A stretch of DNA of 64,000 bases from positions 1,302,001 to 1,366,000 of the forward strand of contig NZ_CP159578.1 in assembly GCF_040536835.1 (NCBI RefSeq), in the 5' to 3' direction. Positions 17,612 to 25,556 of the stretch are shown here, piece after piece. Under the pieces are notes generated by a model, which had not been told where the DNA came from, made no database searches, and worked only from the letters and a program-made list of their open reading frames with translations. Numbering within the stretch: position 1 is the stretch's first letter; each line of letters starts with the position of its first letter. Origin of the DNA: Salinicola endophyticus. GTDB taxonomy: Bacteria > Pseudomonadota > Gammaproteobacteria > Pseudomonadales > Halomonadaceae. The position numbers and the translations under genes were made by a program.

Positions 17612-19063
17612 ATGTCCTCACGTTATGCACGTCTTCACGCCAAATACCCGCGCGGCCTCGGCAGTCGGCCCGCGCCTCGATCCCGCATGATGAAGCTGGC
17701 CAAGCCGATGCTCTCGGCAGCCGTGATCATGGCTTTCTCGGTCAACGCCTGGGCTCAGACGTCAGAAGTCTCGGCGCGGCTCGACGATAATCAGGAAATG
17801 CCACGTTATACCCAGGGTAAGCCCCTGTTCGCGGATATGGGCAGCGGGCTGGAAGCGGCCGGCATCACACCACATCTCTCACTCTGGTCGCTGTGGGTCG
17901 GTAACCCGTCGACCGGCCCCAGGCAGGGGAGCCACGCCATCACCAACGATATCTTCGCGGGCGCCGACTTCGACCTGCAGAAGATGCTGAACATTCCCGA
18001 TGCGACCTTCCATCTGGAATATACCTTCTTCCCCGGCAACCATAACGTCGGGCAGCCGACGCCGCCTGCCTATGCGGGGGCGGCGGGGAGCTACTTTGGT
18101 GGGTCGCCGGCGCGCAACGATATTTCCAGCGGCTATCTCTCCGAATTCTCTTATGAGCAGAACTATTTCGGCGGGCGCTTGAAAGCCGTGCTGGGGCGCA
18201 CCAATGCCCGGCGCTACTTCTTCGAGAACAACTGCTCCAGTGTCGTGGCCTGCAACGACCCCATCTGGGACTTCGCCACCGGCTCACTGCCGCCACCCTA
18301 CGCCTCGTGGGGCGCGTTCGGGCAGCTTCAGCTCGGCAACCACAAGAGCCTGAAGCTGGGTGTGTTCGAATCCGACCCGCAGCAGTATCTGGACAAGGGG
18401 CATGGCTTCGACTGGAACCCCTCGGATTCAGCCGGGGAGAGCATTCTGGCCGCGATAGGGCACGAGACGACCTTCTCGGATGAGGCGTATCCCGGCCGCT
18501 ACGAGCTCATCGGCTTCTACAACACCAGTGATCAGTACGACCCGCGCAGCGGTGAGCGCGATGGCAGCGGCACCGCCGGCGCCATGTTCAAGTTCCGCCA
18601 GGCGGTCTGGCGCCCGGACGGCGGCAGGGGCGGCATAGCAGATCCCCAGGCGCTGCTGGTGTTCGGGTCGGTGGAGGCGGCGCCCGGTGACAACCAACCC
18701 TACCAGGCGTTCATCGAGACCGGTCTCACCTACTTGAAGCCCTTCGACAGGTCGGCCGACATGGCCAACATCAAGGCGAGCTACGCCCGCCTGGGCAGCC
18801 GCCAGATCGAGGCGCAGCGCGATGCCCGCGTGGCCAATGGCGGCACTGACGAGCGGGGTTCCCGAGACGTGTTCCGCATCGAGACGAATTACCATCTCGG
18901 CCTGCCGGCTTACATGTTCCTCGAGCCGTCGGTGCAGTACGTCATCAACCCCAGCAACTTCTTCAATCCGGCAGCCCCGCGTCTCAACGATGATGGAGTC
19001 GTCGTGGCACTGCAGTTCGGCATCGATCTGGGCAAGGCCATGGGGCTGAGCGCGGCCGATTGA
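17612..19063 (+). CDS. OprB-family carbohydrate-selective porin
   Basis: This 483-residue outer-membrane beta-barrel follows AAGGA at 17600. The N-terminus is long; a Sec signal peptide (MMKLAKPMLSAAVIMAFSVN, cleavage after AWA) begins at residue 26, and an internal start at 17687 is possible but lacks a ribosome site. Alternating beta-strand segments, aromatic girdles and a C-terminal strand region agree with the OprB family, which admits sugars and other polar solutes. It follows the MFS gene after a 230-base gap holding a terminator-like palindrome, so it may be separately transcribed yet serve the same uptake route. Confidence 0.8.
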   Translation: MSSRYARLHAKYPRGLGSRPAPRSRMMKLAKPMLSAAVIMAFSVNAWAQTSEVSARLDDNQEMPRYTQGKPLFADMGSGLEAAGITPHLSLWSLWVGNPSTGPRQGSHAITNDIFAGADFDLQKMLNIPDATFHLEYTFFPGNHNVGQPTPPAYAGAAGSYFGGSPARNDISSGYLSEFSYEQNYFGGRLKAVLGRTNARRYFFENNCSSVVACNDPIWDFATGSLPPPYASWGAFGQLQLGNHKSLKLGVFESDPQQYLDKGHGFDWNPSDSAGESILAAIGHETTFSDEAYPGRYELIGFYNTSDQYDPRSGERDGSGTAGAMFKFRQAVWRPDGGRGGIADPQALLVFGSVEAAPGDNQPYQAFIETGLTYLKPFDRSADMANIKASYARLGSRQIEAQRDARVANGGTDERGSRDVFRIETNYHLGLPAYMFLEPSVQYVINPSNFFNPAAPRLNDDGVVVALQFGIDLGKAMGLSAAD

Positions 19064-19078
19064 GTCGCGACAGGCGCC

Positions 19079-19105
19079 GGGCCGGCACGCCGCAGCGGCC
19101 GGCCC
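19079..19105. terminator. Hairpin between convergent porin and kynA genes
   Basis: GGGCCGGC (19079-19086) pairs with GCCGGCCC (19098-19105) around an 11-base loop, in the gap between two convergent genes. Only a weak T-rich stretch follows on the plus side. It is probably a bidirectional terminator. Confidence 0.45.
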
Positions 19106-19141
19106 GGTGCTTTATTCGAGCCAACGGAGGCGGCGGTGACG

Positions 19142-20002
19142 TTATAGCTCGCCTCTCACTGCCCATAGTTCCGGGAAGAACTTGAGCGCCAGCGCTTTCT
19201 CGAGATAGGCCACACCCGAGGTGCCGCCGGTGCCGCTGCGCTGGCCGATGATGCGCTCGACCGTCTTCATGTGGCTGAAGCGCCATTTGTGGAAGTTGTA
19301 CTCGGTATCGATCAGCTTCTCGGCGAGTTCGTAGAGATCCCAGTAGCGGTCGGGGTGGCGATAGATGCTCGACCAGGCGGCTTCGACCTCGGGCGAGGCG
19401 ACGTAGGGTGTCGACCAGTCGCGCTGAAGGTGCGTCTGCGGCAGCTCGAAGCCGCGTCGCGCCAGTAGCTGCAGGCAGACATCGTAGAGGCTGGGGCTGG
19501 CGAGCACCTCGTGCAGCCGCTGGTAGTGCGCGGGATGGCGGCGATGTGCTTCGGCCAGGCGCGGGTGCTTGTTGCCGAGCAGAAACTCCAGCTCGCGGTA
19601 CTGATACGACTGAAAGCCCGAGCTCTGGCCGAGACTGTCGCGGAAGGCGAGATAGTCGGAAGGCGTCATGGTGGCGAGCACTTCCCAGGCATTGATCATC
19701 TGCGCCTGGATGCGTGCCACCCGGGTGAGCATCTTGAACGCCGGGCGCAGCGCGTCGGTGCTGATCGCCCGCGCTGCCGCGTGCGCCTCGTGCAGGCACT
19801 GCTTCAGCCACAGCTCCGAGACCTGATGGATGATCACGAACAGCATCTCGTCGTGCTGGTCGCTGATCGGGTTCTGGCAGGCGAGCAGCGGCGCCAGGTC
19901 CAGATACTCGCCGTAGCTCATGTGCTGGTCCCAGTGCACCTGCGGCTCGTCGGCCAGATCGACGGCGCCGGGGGCGCGTGGGGTCGGAGTATCGTCGTGC
20001 AT
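19142..20002 (-). CDS. kynA: Tryptophan 2,3-dioxygenase
   Basis: KynA is the cytosolic haem enzyme that opens the indole ring of L-tryptophan to N-formylkynurenine. The 286-residue protein shows family blocks MSYGEYLDL, DEMLFVIIHQVSELWLKQ (with the distal His), SSGFQSYQYRELEF and, near the C-terminus, HKWRFSHMKTVERIIG with the proximal haem His, then GTGGTSG for substrate contact. It is the last gene of a three-gene operon, kynU - formamidase - kynA, and starts 5 bases after the formamidase stop. Confidence 0.95.
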   Translation of the reverse strand: MHDDTPTPRAPGAVDLADEPQVHWDQHMSYGEYLDLAPLLACQNPISDQHDEMLFVIIHQVSELWLKQCLHEAHAAARAISTDALRPAFKMLTRVARIQAQMINAWEVLATMTPSDYLAFRDSLGQSSGFQSYQYRELEFLLGNKHPRLAEAHRRHPAHYQRLHEVLASPSLYDVCLQLLARRGFELPQTHLQRDWSTPYVASPEVEAAWSSIYRHPDRYWDLYELAEKLIDTEYNFHKWRFSHMKTVERIIGQRSGTGGTSGVAYLEKALALKFFPELWAVRGEL

Positions 20003-20007
20003 AGGGT

Positions 20008-20826
20008 TTACCCCCTTGTCTCTGTCGGACGCAGTTCCAGCGCCTCACCGGCGTACTCGAGAATGTCGAAATGATCGCGTCCCGGCATCAGGGTGACCGT
20101 CGCCGTGACGCCGTCGCGTTCGGCCTGGGCCGCGAGCGCCTCGCCCTGGCGCTGAAATACCGGTGGGTCCTGCTCACCGTGGACCAGATCCAGGTGAGGC
20201 AGGCCGGCCAGTGACTGGCACAGCGGGCTCAGGCGGTGGGCGCGGGCTTGGTCCAGGTCGAGCGGCTGGGCGATCGAGGTGCCGAGCAGCGGGCGCAGGT
20301 CATAGACGCCGCTGATCAGCCACAGCGCTTCGATCGTTTTCGGACACTCGGGGGCGAGGCAGCTCATCAGCGCCAGATGGGCGCCGGCGCTGTGACCGCC
20401 GAGGCGCACGCGGCCACTCAGGCCGAGCGGCTCGCACTGGTCGAGCAGGTAGCGCACGCCCTGGGTGCTCTCGGCGATCAGTGTCTCCAGCGTGGCCGCG
20501 GGGGCCAGCGGGTAGTTCAGCGAAGCGAAGGCCCAGCCGCGCGCCAGCCAGCTGGTGGCCATGAAGTCGGTGGCGGTGGCGTCCAGCGCCTTCCAGTAGC
20601 CGCCGTGGAGAAAGATCATCAGCGGCCAGGGGCCATCGCCCGCCGGCCGGTGCAGATGCAGCCAGGCGTGGTCGGCGTCGCCATAGGCGAGACGTTGCGG
20701 CGGGTTAGCCTCGCGCAGCGTGCGCCCCAGCTCGGCCTGGTGAGCCAGGCTCGCCTCGGCATCGTGTGCCCAGCGGCGTGGCGAATGGTCATGCTCGCGG
20801 GCTTCGAGACTTTGGGTATCGGACAT
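20008..20826 (-). CDS. Alpha/beta hydrolase, probable kynurenine formamidase
   Basis: The gene starts at ATG 20826, behind GGAGGTGA, overlapping the kynU stop (TGATG). The 272-residue alpha/beta hydrolase has the oxyanion-hole motif HGGYW, the nucleophile elbow GGHSAGAHLA and a late GRDHFDI providing the catalytic His. HGG-W and GHSAG are the signatures of the esterase-like arylformamidases. Position between kynU and kynA supports hydrolysis of N-formylkynurenine to kynurenine. It is not homologous to the metal-dependent bacterial KynB, so I give no symbol. Confidence 0.85.
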   Translation of the reverse strand: MSDTQSLEAREHDHSPRRWAHDAEASLAHQAELGRTLREANPPQRLAYGDADHAWLHLHRPAGDGPWPLMIFLHGGYWKALDATATDFMATSWLARGWAFASLNYPLAPAATLETLIAESTQGVRYLLDQCEPLGLSGRVRLGGHSAGAHLALMSCLAPECPKTIEALWLISGVYDLRPLLGTSIAQPLDLDQARAHRLSPLCQSLAGLPHLDLVHGEQDPPVFQRQGEALAAQAERDGVTATVTLMPGRDHFDILEYAGEALELRPTETRG

Positions 20827-22058
20827 CAGGTCACCTCCGTGCGGGTCTGGAAACGCGGGTCGCGGTACTCGGCGCTCTCCACCACCTCGCGCAACTGCGC
20901 GGCGGCGTGCCAGACATCGACATGGCTGAGATAGAGCGGGGTGAAGCCGAAGCGCATCAGCCCCGGTTCGCGATAGTCGCCGATCACGCCTCGCGCGATC
21001 AGGGCCTGGACGATGGCGTAGCCGTGCTCGCGCTGGACCAGCCCCACCTGGCTGCCGCGCTCTCCCGGGGGCGGGGTGATGTCCTCGATGCCATGGGGCG
21101 CGAACAGATCTTCGATGCAGGCGCGGAAGAGGTCGGCCAGCGCCAGGCTCTTGGCGCGCAGCGCGCTCATGTCCACCCGCTGCCATAGTCTCAGCGAGGC
21201 TTCGAGTGGGGCGTAGGCCAGCGCCGAATGGGTGCCGGTGCGAAAACGCGTCATCCCCGCGGCGGGGGCATAGTCTGTCTCGAAGATGAAGGGCTGGTGA
21301 TGGCCATGCCAGCCCGAGAGCGGCTGCCGTCCTGCTTGCTGGCAATCGCCGCGGACATAGAGGAAGCCGGGTGAACCCGGGCCGCCGTTGAGATATTTGT
21401 AGGTGCAGCCGACCGCATAGCGCACGTCGCTGCCGGCGAGATCGACCGCCAACGCGCCCGCTGAGTGGGCCAGATCCCAGATCACCTCGGCGCCCTGAGC
21501 GTGGATGCGGCGAGTGGTATCGGCCATGTCGCGTAGCCGGCCGGTGCGATAATTGACCTGGCTCAGCACCACCACTGCCACCTGCTCGTCCAGATGCGCC
21601 TCCAGCGGGGCGCCCTCGGGCAGTAAGCGATGGGTGAAACCGGCGCTACGGCAGAAACCCTCGGCGATGTAGCCATCGGCGGGGAAATTGCCGCCTTCGC
21701 TGAGGATGACCGGCCGGGCGCGCCCCTGGCCCTCGGTGATGTGGCCGAGCAGCTTGTAGAGATTGAGGGTGATGCTGTCGCTGACCAGCACCTCGCCTGC
21801 GCGGGCGCCGATCAGCGGTGCCAGCAGCTCACCGAGACGTTCGGGGGCATCGAACCAGCCCTGGTTCCAGCCACCGACCAGTGCATCGCGCCACTGATCC
21901 CGGGTCGCCTCGAGCGCGTCGCGGGCGGCCCGCGGCTGTGCTCCCAGCGAGTTGCCATCCAGATAGAGCACACCCTCGGGCAGGGCGAAGTGAGCCTTGA
22001 AGTCGGCGAGCGGGTCCTGGCTGTCCAGGTCGCTGGCCTCGGTAAGCGTCGGGCGCAT
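20826..22058 (-). CDS. kynU: Kynureninase
   Basis: KynU is the PLP enzyme that cleaves kynurenine to anthranilate and alanine. I choose ATG 22058 because the GGAG at 22065-22068 is 7 bases away; the ATG 6 bases earlier touches it. The protein has the family opening YLDGNSLG, the PLP-lysine motif CTYKYLNGGPGSPGF, WDLAHSAGAL for the cofactor Asp, and RTGTHSALAY. It is the first gene of the tryptophan degradation operon. No anthranilate-degrading gene is in the window, so the fate of anthranilate (quinolones, excretion or ring cleavage) cannot be told. Confidence 0.93.
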   Translation of the reverse strand: MRPTLTEASDLDSQDPLADFKAHFALPEGVLYLDGNSLGAQPRAARDALEATRDQWRDALVGGWNQGWFDAPERLGELLAPLIGARAGEVLVSDSITLNLYKLLGHITEGQGRARPVILSEGGNFPADGYIAEGFCRSAGFTHRLLPEGAPLEAHLDEQVAVVVLSQVNYRTGRLRDMADTTRRIHAQGAEVIWDLAHSAGALAVDLAGSDVRYAVGCTYKYLNGGPGSPGFLYVRGDCQQAGRQPLSGWHGHHQPFIFETDYAPAAGMTRFRTGTHSALAYAPLEASLRLWQRVDMSALRAKSLALADLFRACIEDLFAPHGIEDITPPPGERGSQVGLVQREHGYAIVQALIARGVIGDYREPGLMRFGFTPLYLSHVDVWHAAAQLREVVESAEYRDPRFQTRTEVT

Positions 22059-22233
22059 CGGCATCTCCTGTCGTGCCAAGAGCATTCATGCCATAGCGTA
22101 AGCCGAACGCGAAGCTACCGGGGTATGTTCTTTTGCGTATTGTCGCAAGACAGGGCAACGGAGACGCTGCTTTTTTCATGCGCGTGGCAGCCGCATCTAG
22201 CTCGGCATGCAGGGGGATGCTGCGTGCAAGAGA

Positions 22234-22376
22234 CAAAAAATCCCGGCCGACGCAGACCCGAAGGTGAGCATCCAAGCCGGGCAAAAGAGGGGCCTATTGC
22301 TACCCATCACGAATGAGGGGAGATAGGAGACACGTGACTTCTTGGCCAAGTCACAGGCTCAGAATGGCGCAATCCT
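22234..22376 (-). ncRNA. Candidate small RNA upstream of kynU
   Basis: On the minus strand a possible promoter (TTACAA at 22413-22408, 18-base spacer, TTACTA at 22389-22384) precedes a stretch of about 140 bases without an ORF. It ends in CCCGGC/GCCGGG arms (22276-22281 and 22242-22247) plus T6. It could also be a leader attenuating kynU, though 175 bases separate it from the start codon. Confidence 0.3.
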
Positions 22377-22441
22377 TTAGCATTAGTAAGAGCTAAATTG
22401 AAGACTTTTGTAAGCGATACGTATCGGATGGAATCGGCTAC

Positions 22442-22491
22442 AAAAAAGACCCGATAAGGGCGACGGGGTTGTCCGTGCGACCAGTCGGGTC
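22442..22491 (-). terminator. Intrinsic terminator, minus strand, no gene upstream
   Basis: GACCCGA/TCGGGTC, a perfect 7-bp stem (22485-22491 with 22448-22454) around a 30-base loop, followed on the minus strand by six T. Confidence 0.5.
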
Positions 22492-22701
22492 GAGGCGGTC
22501 GCAGGGAGCAACCCAAAGCGTGTGGCCGAATCTTTTTCTCGGCCACGCGGGGCAGCCTCGGACGGGGCTTCATGGGAGGAGCACCGCTGAGGTCGCCGTG
22601 TATCTCTGCGGCTTCCTGAACTTATCGGCCGTGGCTCCCAGGAGTTGAGGCGTGGGTAACTTTTTTTTGCTGGCTGCACCGTCAGGGTGGGAGAGGCTGA
22701 C

Positions 22702-22849
22702 GAGCATACAAAATAGCCGGGAGCGGTTTTGAACGTCGCGCAGCGACGGCCCGAAGGGGGCTCGCCAGGGACGGCGAGCATACAAAATAGCCGGGAGTGA
22801 TTTTGAACGTCGCGCAGCGACGGCCCGAAGGGGGCTCGCCAGGGACGGC
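22702..22849. repeat. 74-bp tandem repeat, two full units plus partial third
   Basis: Units at 22702-22775 and 22776-22849 differ at only about two positions (GAGCGG against GAGTGA). A decayed third unit begins at 22850 and runs into the terminator. Each unit contains two perfect hairpins, CGTCGC-GCA-GCGACG and GCTCGCC-loop-GGCGAGC. The GAACGTC..GACGGCCCG-AGGG core recurs inside the palindromic element at 44.5 kb. Confidence 0.9.
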
Positions 22850-22854
22850 GAGCA

Positions 22855-22893
22855 TAAAAAAAGCCCGGTAGCAGGAGTTGCCTGCAGCCGGGC
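22855..22893 (-). terminator. Strong intrinsic terminator of a probable small RNA
   Basis: Reading the minus strand, GCCCGG and GCAGG pair with CCTGC and CCGGGC (outer and inner stems, 22863-22893) and eight T or near-T follow (22862-22855). It is about as strong as any terminator in the window. The transcript it ends would lie between 22894 and the ybiI terminator at 23128 and has no ORF. Confidence 0.7.
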
Positions 22894-23127
22894 ATAAAGA
22901 TCGCGAGATCGCGACCATGAACCTGGTAGGACGACGGTCACGGCTTTATCGAGATACGACAAAAGTGTAAGCCGTGAATGCCGCGTCGCTTCTATCGTAC
23001 TTTACTCAATAATGAAGACTGCGGAATGGATGAAAAAGGCACTCAAACACTCGTTTATTGACGCAAGGCTAACAGTGTTTTCACGGAAAGAAAAAAAGAA
23101 TATCGATGCTTGTTTAGCCGGGCATAG

Positions 23128-23160
23128 TAAAAAATCGCGGCCGCCGTTTTGGGGCGGCCG
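23128..23160 (-). terminator. Intrinsic terminator of the ybiI-like gene
   Basis: CGGCCGCC/GGCGGCCG 8-bp stem (23138-23145 with 23153-23160) followed on the minus strand by six T, 25 bases after the stop codon. Confidence 0.8.
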
Positions 23161-23185
23161 TATCGATAATCCGAGCAGATAGGGG

Positions 23186-23455
23186 TCAGCGCAGCTGGCT
23201 ATCCTTGCTGCCGCGGCGGTTGTACCCCGACTGGTGGGTATGGTGCTTGTCGGCTTCGGCCTGACATGCCACGCAGAGCCTGACGCCAGGTACGGCTTCA
23301 CGCCGCGCCTGGGGTATCGGTTCTTCGCATTCTTCGCAGTGTGTCAGGCTCGGACCGCGCCGTTCGAGCCGCCTGCGCACTTCGTCGATACCGTCGTTCA
23401 CGGTCGTGTCGATCTGATCCTGTACCGCGCCGTCGTGTGCCCAGCCTCCGGCCAT
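23186..23455 (-). CDS. ybiI: DksA/TraR-family C4 zinc finger protein (YbiI-like)
   Basis: The gene starts at ATG 23455 behind GAGAGGAGC. The 89-residue protein matches the small YbiI-type DksA relatives: MAGGWAHDGAVQDQID at the N-terminus, a C4 zinc finger (CEEC with CVAC) around PIPQARREAVPGVRLC, and the near-invariant tail GYNRRGSKDSQLR. Members are thought to bind in the RNA polymerase secondary channel, but the role of YbiI itself is not settled. It has its own terminator and appears monocistronic. Confidence 0.9.
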   Translation of the reverse strand: MAGGWAHDGAVQDQIDTTVNDGIDEVRRRLERRGPSLTHCEECEEPIPQARREAVPGVRLCVACQAEADKHHTHQSGYNRRGSKDSQLR

Positions 23456-23573
23456 GGTGATGCTCCTCTCTCGAGACCCGTGCTCTCTTGCCGATCCGCT
23501 GCCAGTCCATCTCATCACAAGATGGTGTCGAATCGCTCCGACGACAAGCCCTGGGCAAGCCACGGGGGCGAGA

Positions 23574-24068
23574 TCAGACCGACTGGGTGCCGGTCGGACG
23601 CGCGTGTTCCCGCGGCGGCTCGTGCACGCAGAGCACGCGGCAGGGGGCGAGATGGGTCACCTTGTGCGACACGCTGCCCATCATGAGACCTTGCAGCTGG
23701 CCGAGGCCGCGGCTGCCCATGACGATGGCGTCGACGCCCAGGCGCTCGGCCACGGCGACGATCACCCGGGTCGGGTAGCCCTGCTCGATCAGCAGATCGA
23801 ACTCGCCGTTGTAGCCGGGGAAAGAGGGCAGAGTGTCGAGGGCGGCGTCCAGTACCGCACGCCCCTCGCGCTGCGCCGTCTCCACCGAGGCGGCCTTGAG
23901 TGCTGCCTCGACGCTGATCAGCTCTCCTTGATGCAGGGGCGGGAAAGGCTCGCGCACGTTGAGCAGGTGCAACTTGCCCTGGACCGGCGCGGCCAACTGG
24001 CAGGCGACGTTCAACGCGATATGGGAGTCCGGCGATCCATCGATGGGAATCAGCAGTGACTTGAACAT
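23574..24068 (-). CDS. Universal stress protein, UspA family
   Basis: ATG 24068 follows AAGGAGG. The 164-residue cytosolic protein opens MFKSLLIPIDGSPDS with the nucleotide-binding Asp. It ends with the ATP-binding loop of the UspFG type, GSRGLGQLQGLMMGSVSHKV, fitting G-2x-G-9x-G-(S/T). A single domain, probably dimeric. Monocistronic, with about 145 bases upstream. The C-terminal extension after VLCVH is short and rich in Arg and Thr. Confidence 0.92.
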   Translation of the reverse strand: MFKSLLIPIDGSPDSHIALNVACQLAAPVQGKLHLLNVREPFPPLHQGELISVEAALKAASVETAQREGRAVLDAALDTLPSFPGYNGEFDLLIEQGYPTRVIVAVAERLGVDAIVMGSRGLGQLQGLMMGSVSHKVTHLAPCRVLCVHEPPREHARPTGTQSV

Positions 24069-24302
24069 GACGACCTCCTTGCAGGCCCGATCGGCTCGGG
24101 CGGGGTCAGGTCCGGCACCGTGGTTCGGCTGCCGTGGTCGCGGGCGCGACCGCACCCGCTAAAACCACGATAGGCCAGGTGGGCGCACCCGCCCAGTGCG
24201 CGATTGTCGCACCCGCGAGCGCCGACCGGCGACTCGATGGTGCGTGGCGCGTCAGCCGGCGCTCAGGTCAATAAGAGGCTGTGTCAATCCCAGGGCCGGA
24301 GA

Positions 24303-25436
24303 TCAGCCCCCCTGATGACGGGCAGCGTCGACCTCATCGAGCCAGCTCCGGGGGCCGACGCTGTCGATCACCCGCAGATGCTCTCCGCTGCCTTGCGCAC
24401 TGAGCGGCGCATCGGTGGCCACCAGCACGCTGCCGGGGACCAGCAACGGCAGCAGGCGCGCCTTGAAGGCGTCCGGCAGGCTGACCTGATTGACCACGCT
24501 GGCGGGGACGCGCTGGCCGGCGTACTGCTCGGCGCCGGGCACCCCGATCGCGATCCAGCTCGGCATCGCCGTGTTGCGGTCCGGCGCGGCCGCAGCCGCA
24601 GGCTCTGTGGTGGTCGACGCGTCGGTCGTGGTGCCTTCGACGATATAGGCGCGGGTGCCGCCGTGCTCGTCGGGGCGTGCCAGCTCGACCCGTGAGCGCC
24701 CGATCTCGATGCCGTTGCGGTAGACCACCAGCAGCCGGTCGCTGCGGCTCAAGATCATCGAGATCGGCCCCTCGCTGGGCGGCGAGAGCGCCCACGCCCA
24801 GGGCTGGCCGTTGGCCAGCGGCGGGCTGTCGATATCGGCGCCGGTATGGGGGTCGATGGGGCTGGCAGGGCCGGGGTGTACCAGCGATACCGGCGCCTCG
24901 CCGGCCTTGGACACGACCACCGTCATGCCCAGGTTGGAGGCGTCGAACAGGTGGCGGGCGAAGGCGCTCGGCAGATGCACGCAGCCATGGGACTCCGGGT
25001 AGCCCGGCAGACCGCCGGCGTGCAGCGCGATACCGTCCCAGGTCAGCCGCTGCTGGAAGGGCATCGGCGCATCGTTGTAGAGGTTGGAGTGGTGGTCACG
25101 GTCCTTCTGCAGCACCGTGAACACCCCGGTGGGGGTCTCGTAGCCGGGGCGGCCGCTGCTGATCGTGCTCACGCCGATCAGCACTCCGTTGCGATAGACG
25201 TAGGCGCGCTGCTCGGTGAGGCTTACCACCACCGCCATGGGGCCGCCACGCTCGTCATCGCCACCCCAGATCCAGGCGCCCGGCGCCAGGTCGTCCAGCG
25301 GGGTATCCACCGGGCTCGACTGGCGCTCGCCCCAGAACGGCGCTGCCAGGCTCGGCAGTGGCGCCGCGAGCAGGGTGACCAGTAGCCAGGTAGCGATTCG
25401 CCGCGGTCGCGCGGTCGCGCTCCGGTACCTTTCCAT
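24303..25436 (-). CDS. L,D-transpeptidase (YkuD) with a degenerate second copy of the domain
   Basis: This 377-residue periplasmic protein has a signal peptide (residues about 11-32, cleavage near LAA-A). The catalytic YkuD motif has H139, then ESHGCVHLP with H150 and C152. Such enzymes make 3-3 crosslinks in peptidoglycan or attach lipoproteins to it. The second half repeats the fold: LTEQRAYVYRNGVLIG (first copy) resembles SRSDRLLVVYRNGIEIG (second), and HLPSAFARHLF resembles SLPDAFKARLL, but no SHGC motif survives. The second copy may bind substrate or a partner. Next to another YkuD-type gene upstream. Confidence 0.88.
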   Translation of the reverse strand: MERYRSATARPRRIATWLLVTLLAAPLPSLAAPFWGERQSSPVDTPLDDLAPGAWIWGGDDERGGPMAVVVSLTEQRAYVYRNGVLIGVSTISSGRPGYETPTGVFTVLQKDRDHHSNLYNDAPMPFQQRLTWDGIALHAGGLPGYPESHGCVHLPSAFARHLFDASNLGMTVVVSKAGEAPVSLVHPGPASPIDPHTGADIDSPPLANGQPWAWALSPPSEGPISMILSRSDRLLVVYRNGIEIGRSRVELARPDEHGGTRAYIVEGTTTDASTTTEPAAAAAPDRNTAMPSWIAIGVPGAEQYAGQRVPASVVNQVSLPDAFKARLLPLLVPGSVLVATDAPLSAQGSGEHLRVIDSVGPRSWLDEVDAARHQGG

Positions 25437-25556
25437 GTCGTCTCCATAACCGAGGCGGTTGACTTCCGATAGGACCTTTCAGAGGGTGACTCTGACCCTC
25501 TACTTTACTCTGGTACGTCAGCGCGCGCCTCGCAACTCGGGCGGGGCAGTGTCGAC

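Larger units (their letters stand above)
22059..23127. other. Non-coding kilobase with serial minus-strand terminators and tandem repeats
   Basis: No plausible protein-coding ORF is seen. The stretch holds three intrinsic-terminator-like hairpins facing the minus strand (22234-22281, 22442-22491, 22855-22893), a 74-bp tandem duplication (22702-22849) and a perfect 8-bp hairpin (GTGGCCGA/TCGGCCAC, minus strand) near 22520-22545. The terminators do not follow any gene, so they probably end small RNAs. Confidence 0.6.

Noticed and set aside
22702..22893. Possible CRISPR array at the 74-bp repeats
   Set aside because: Units abut directly with no spacers, and no cas gene is near.
22307..22962. 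Several overlapping minus-strand ORFs in the non-coding kilobase
   Set aside because: They read through terminator hairpins and the tandem repeat; the apparent protein repeats simply reflect the DNA repeat.
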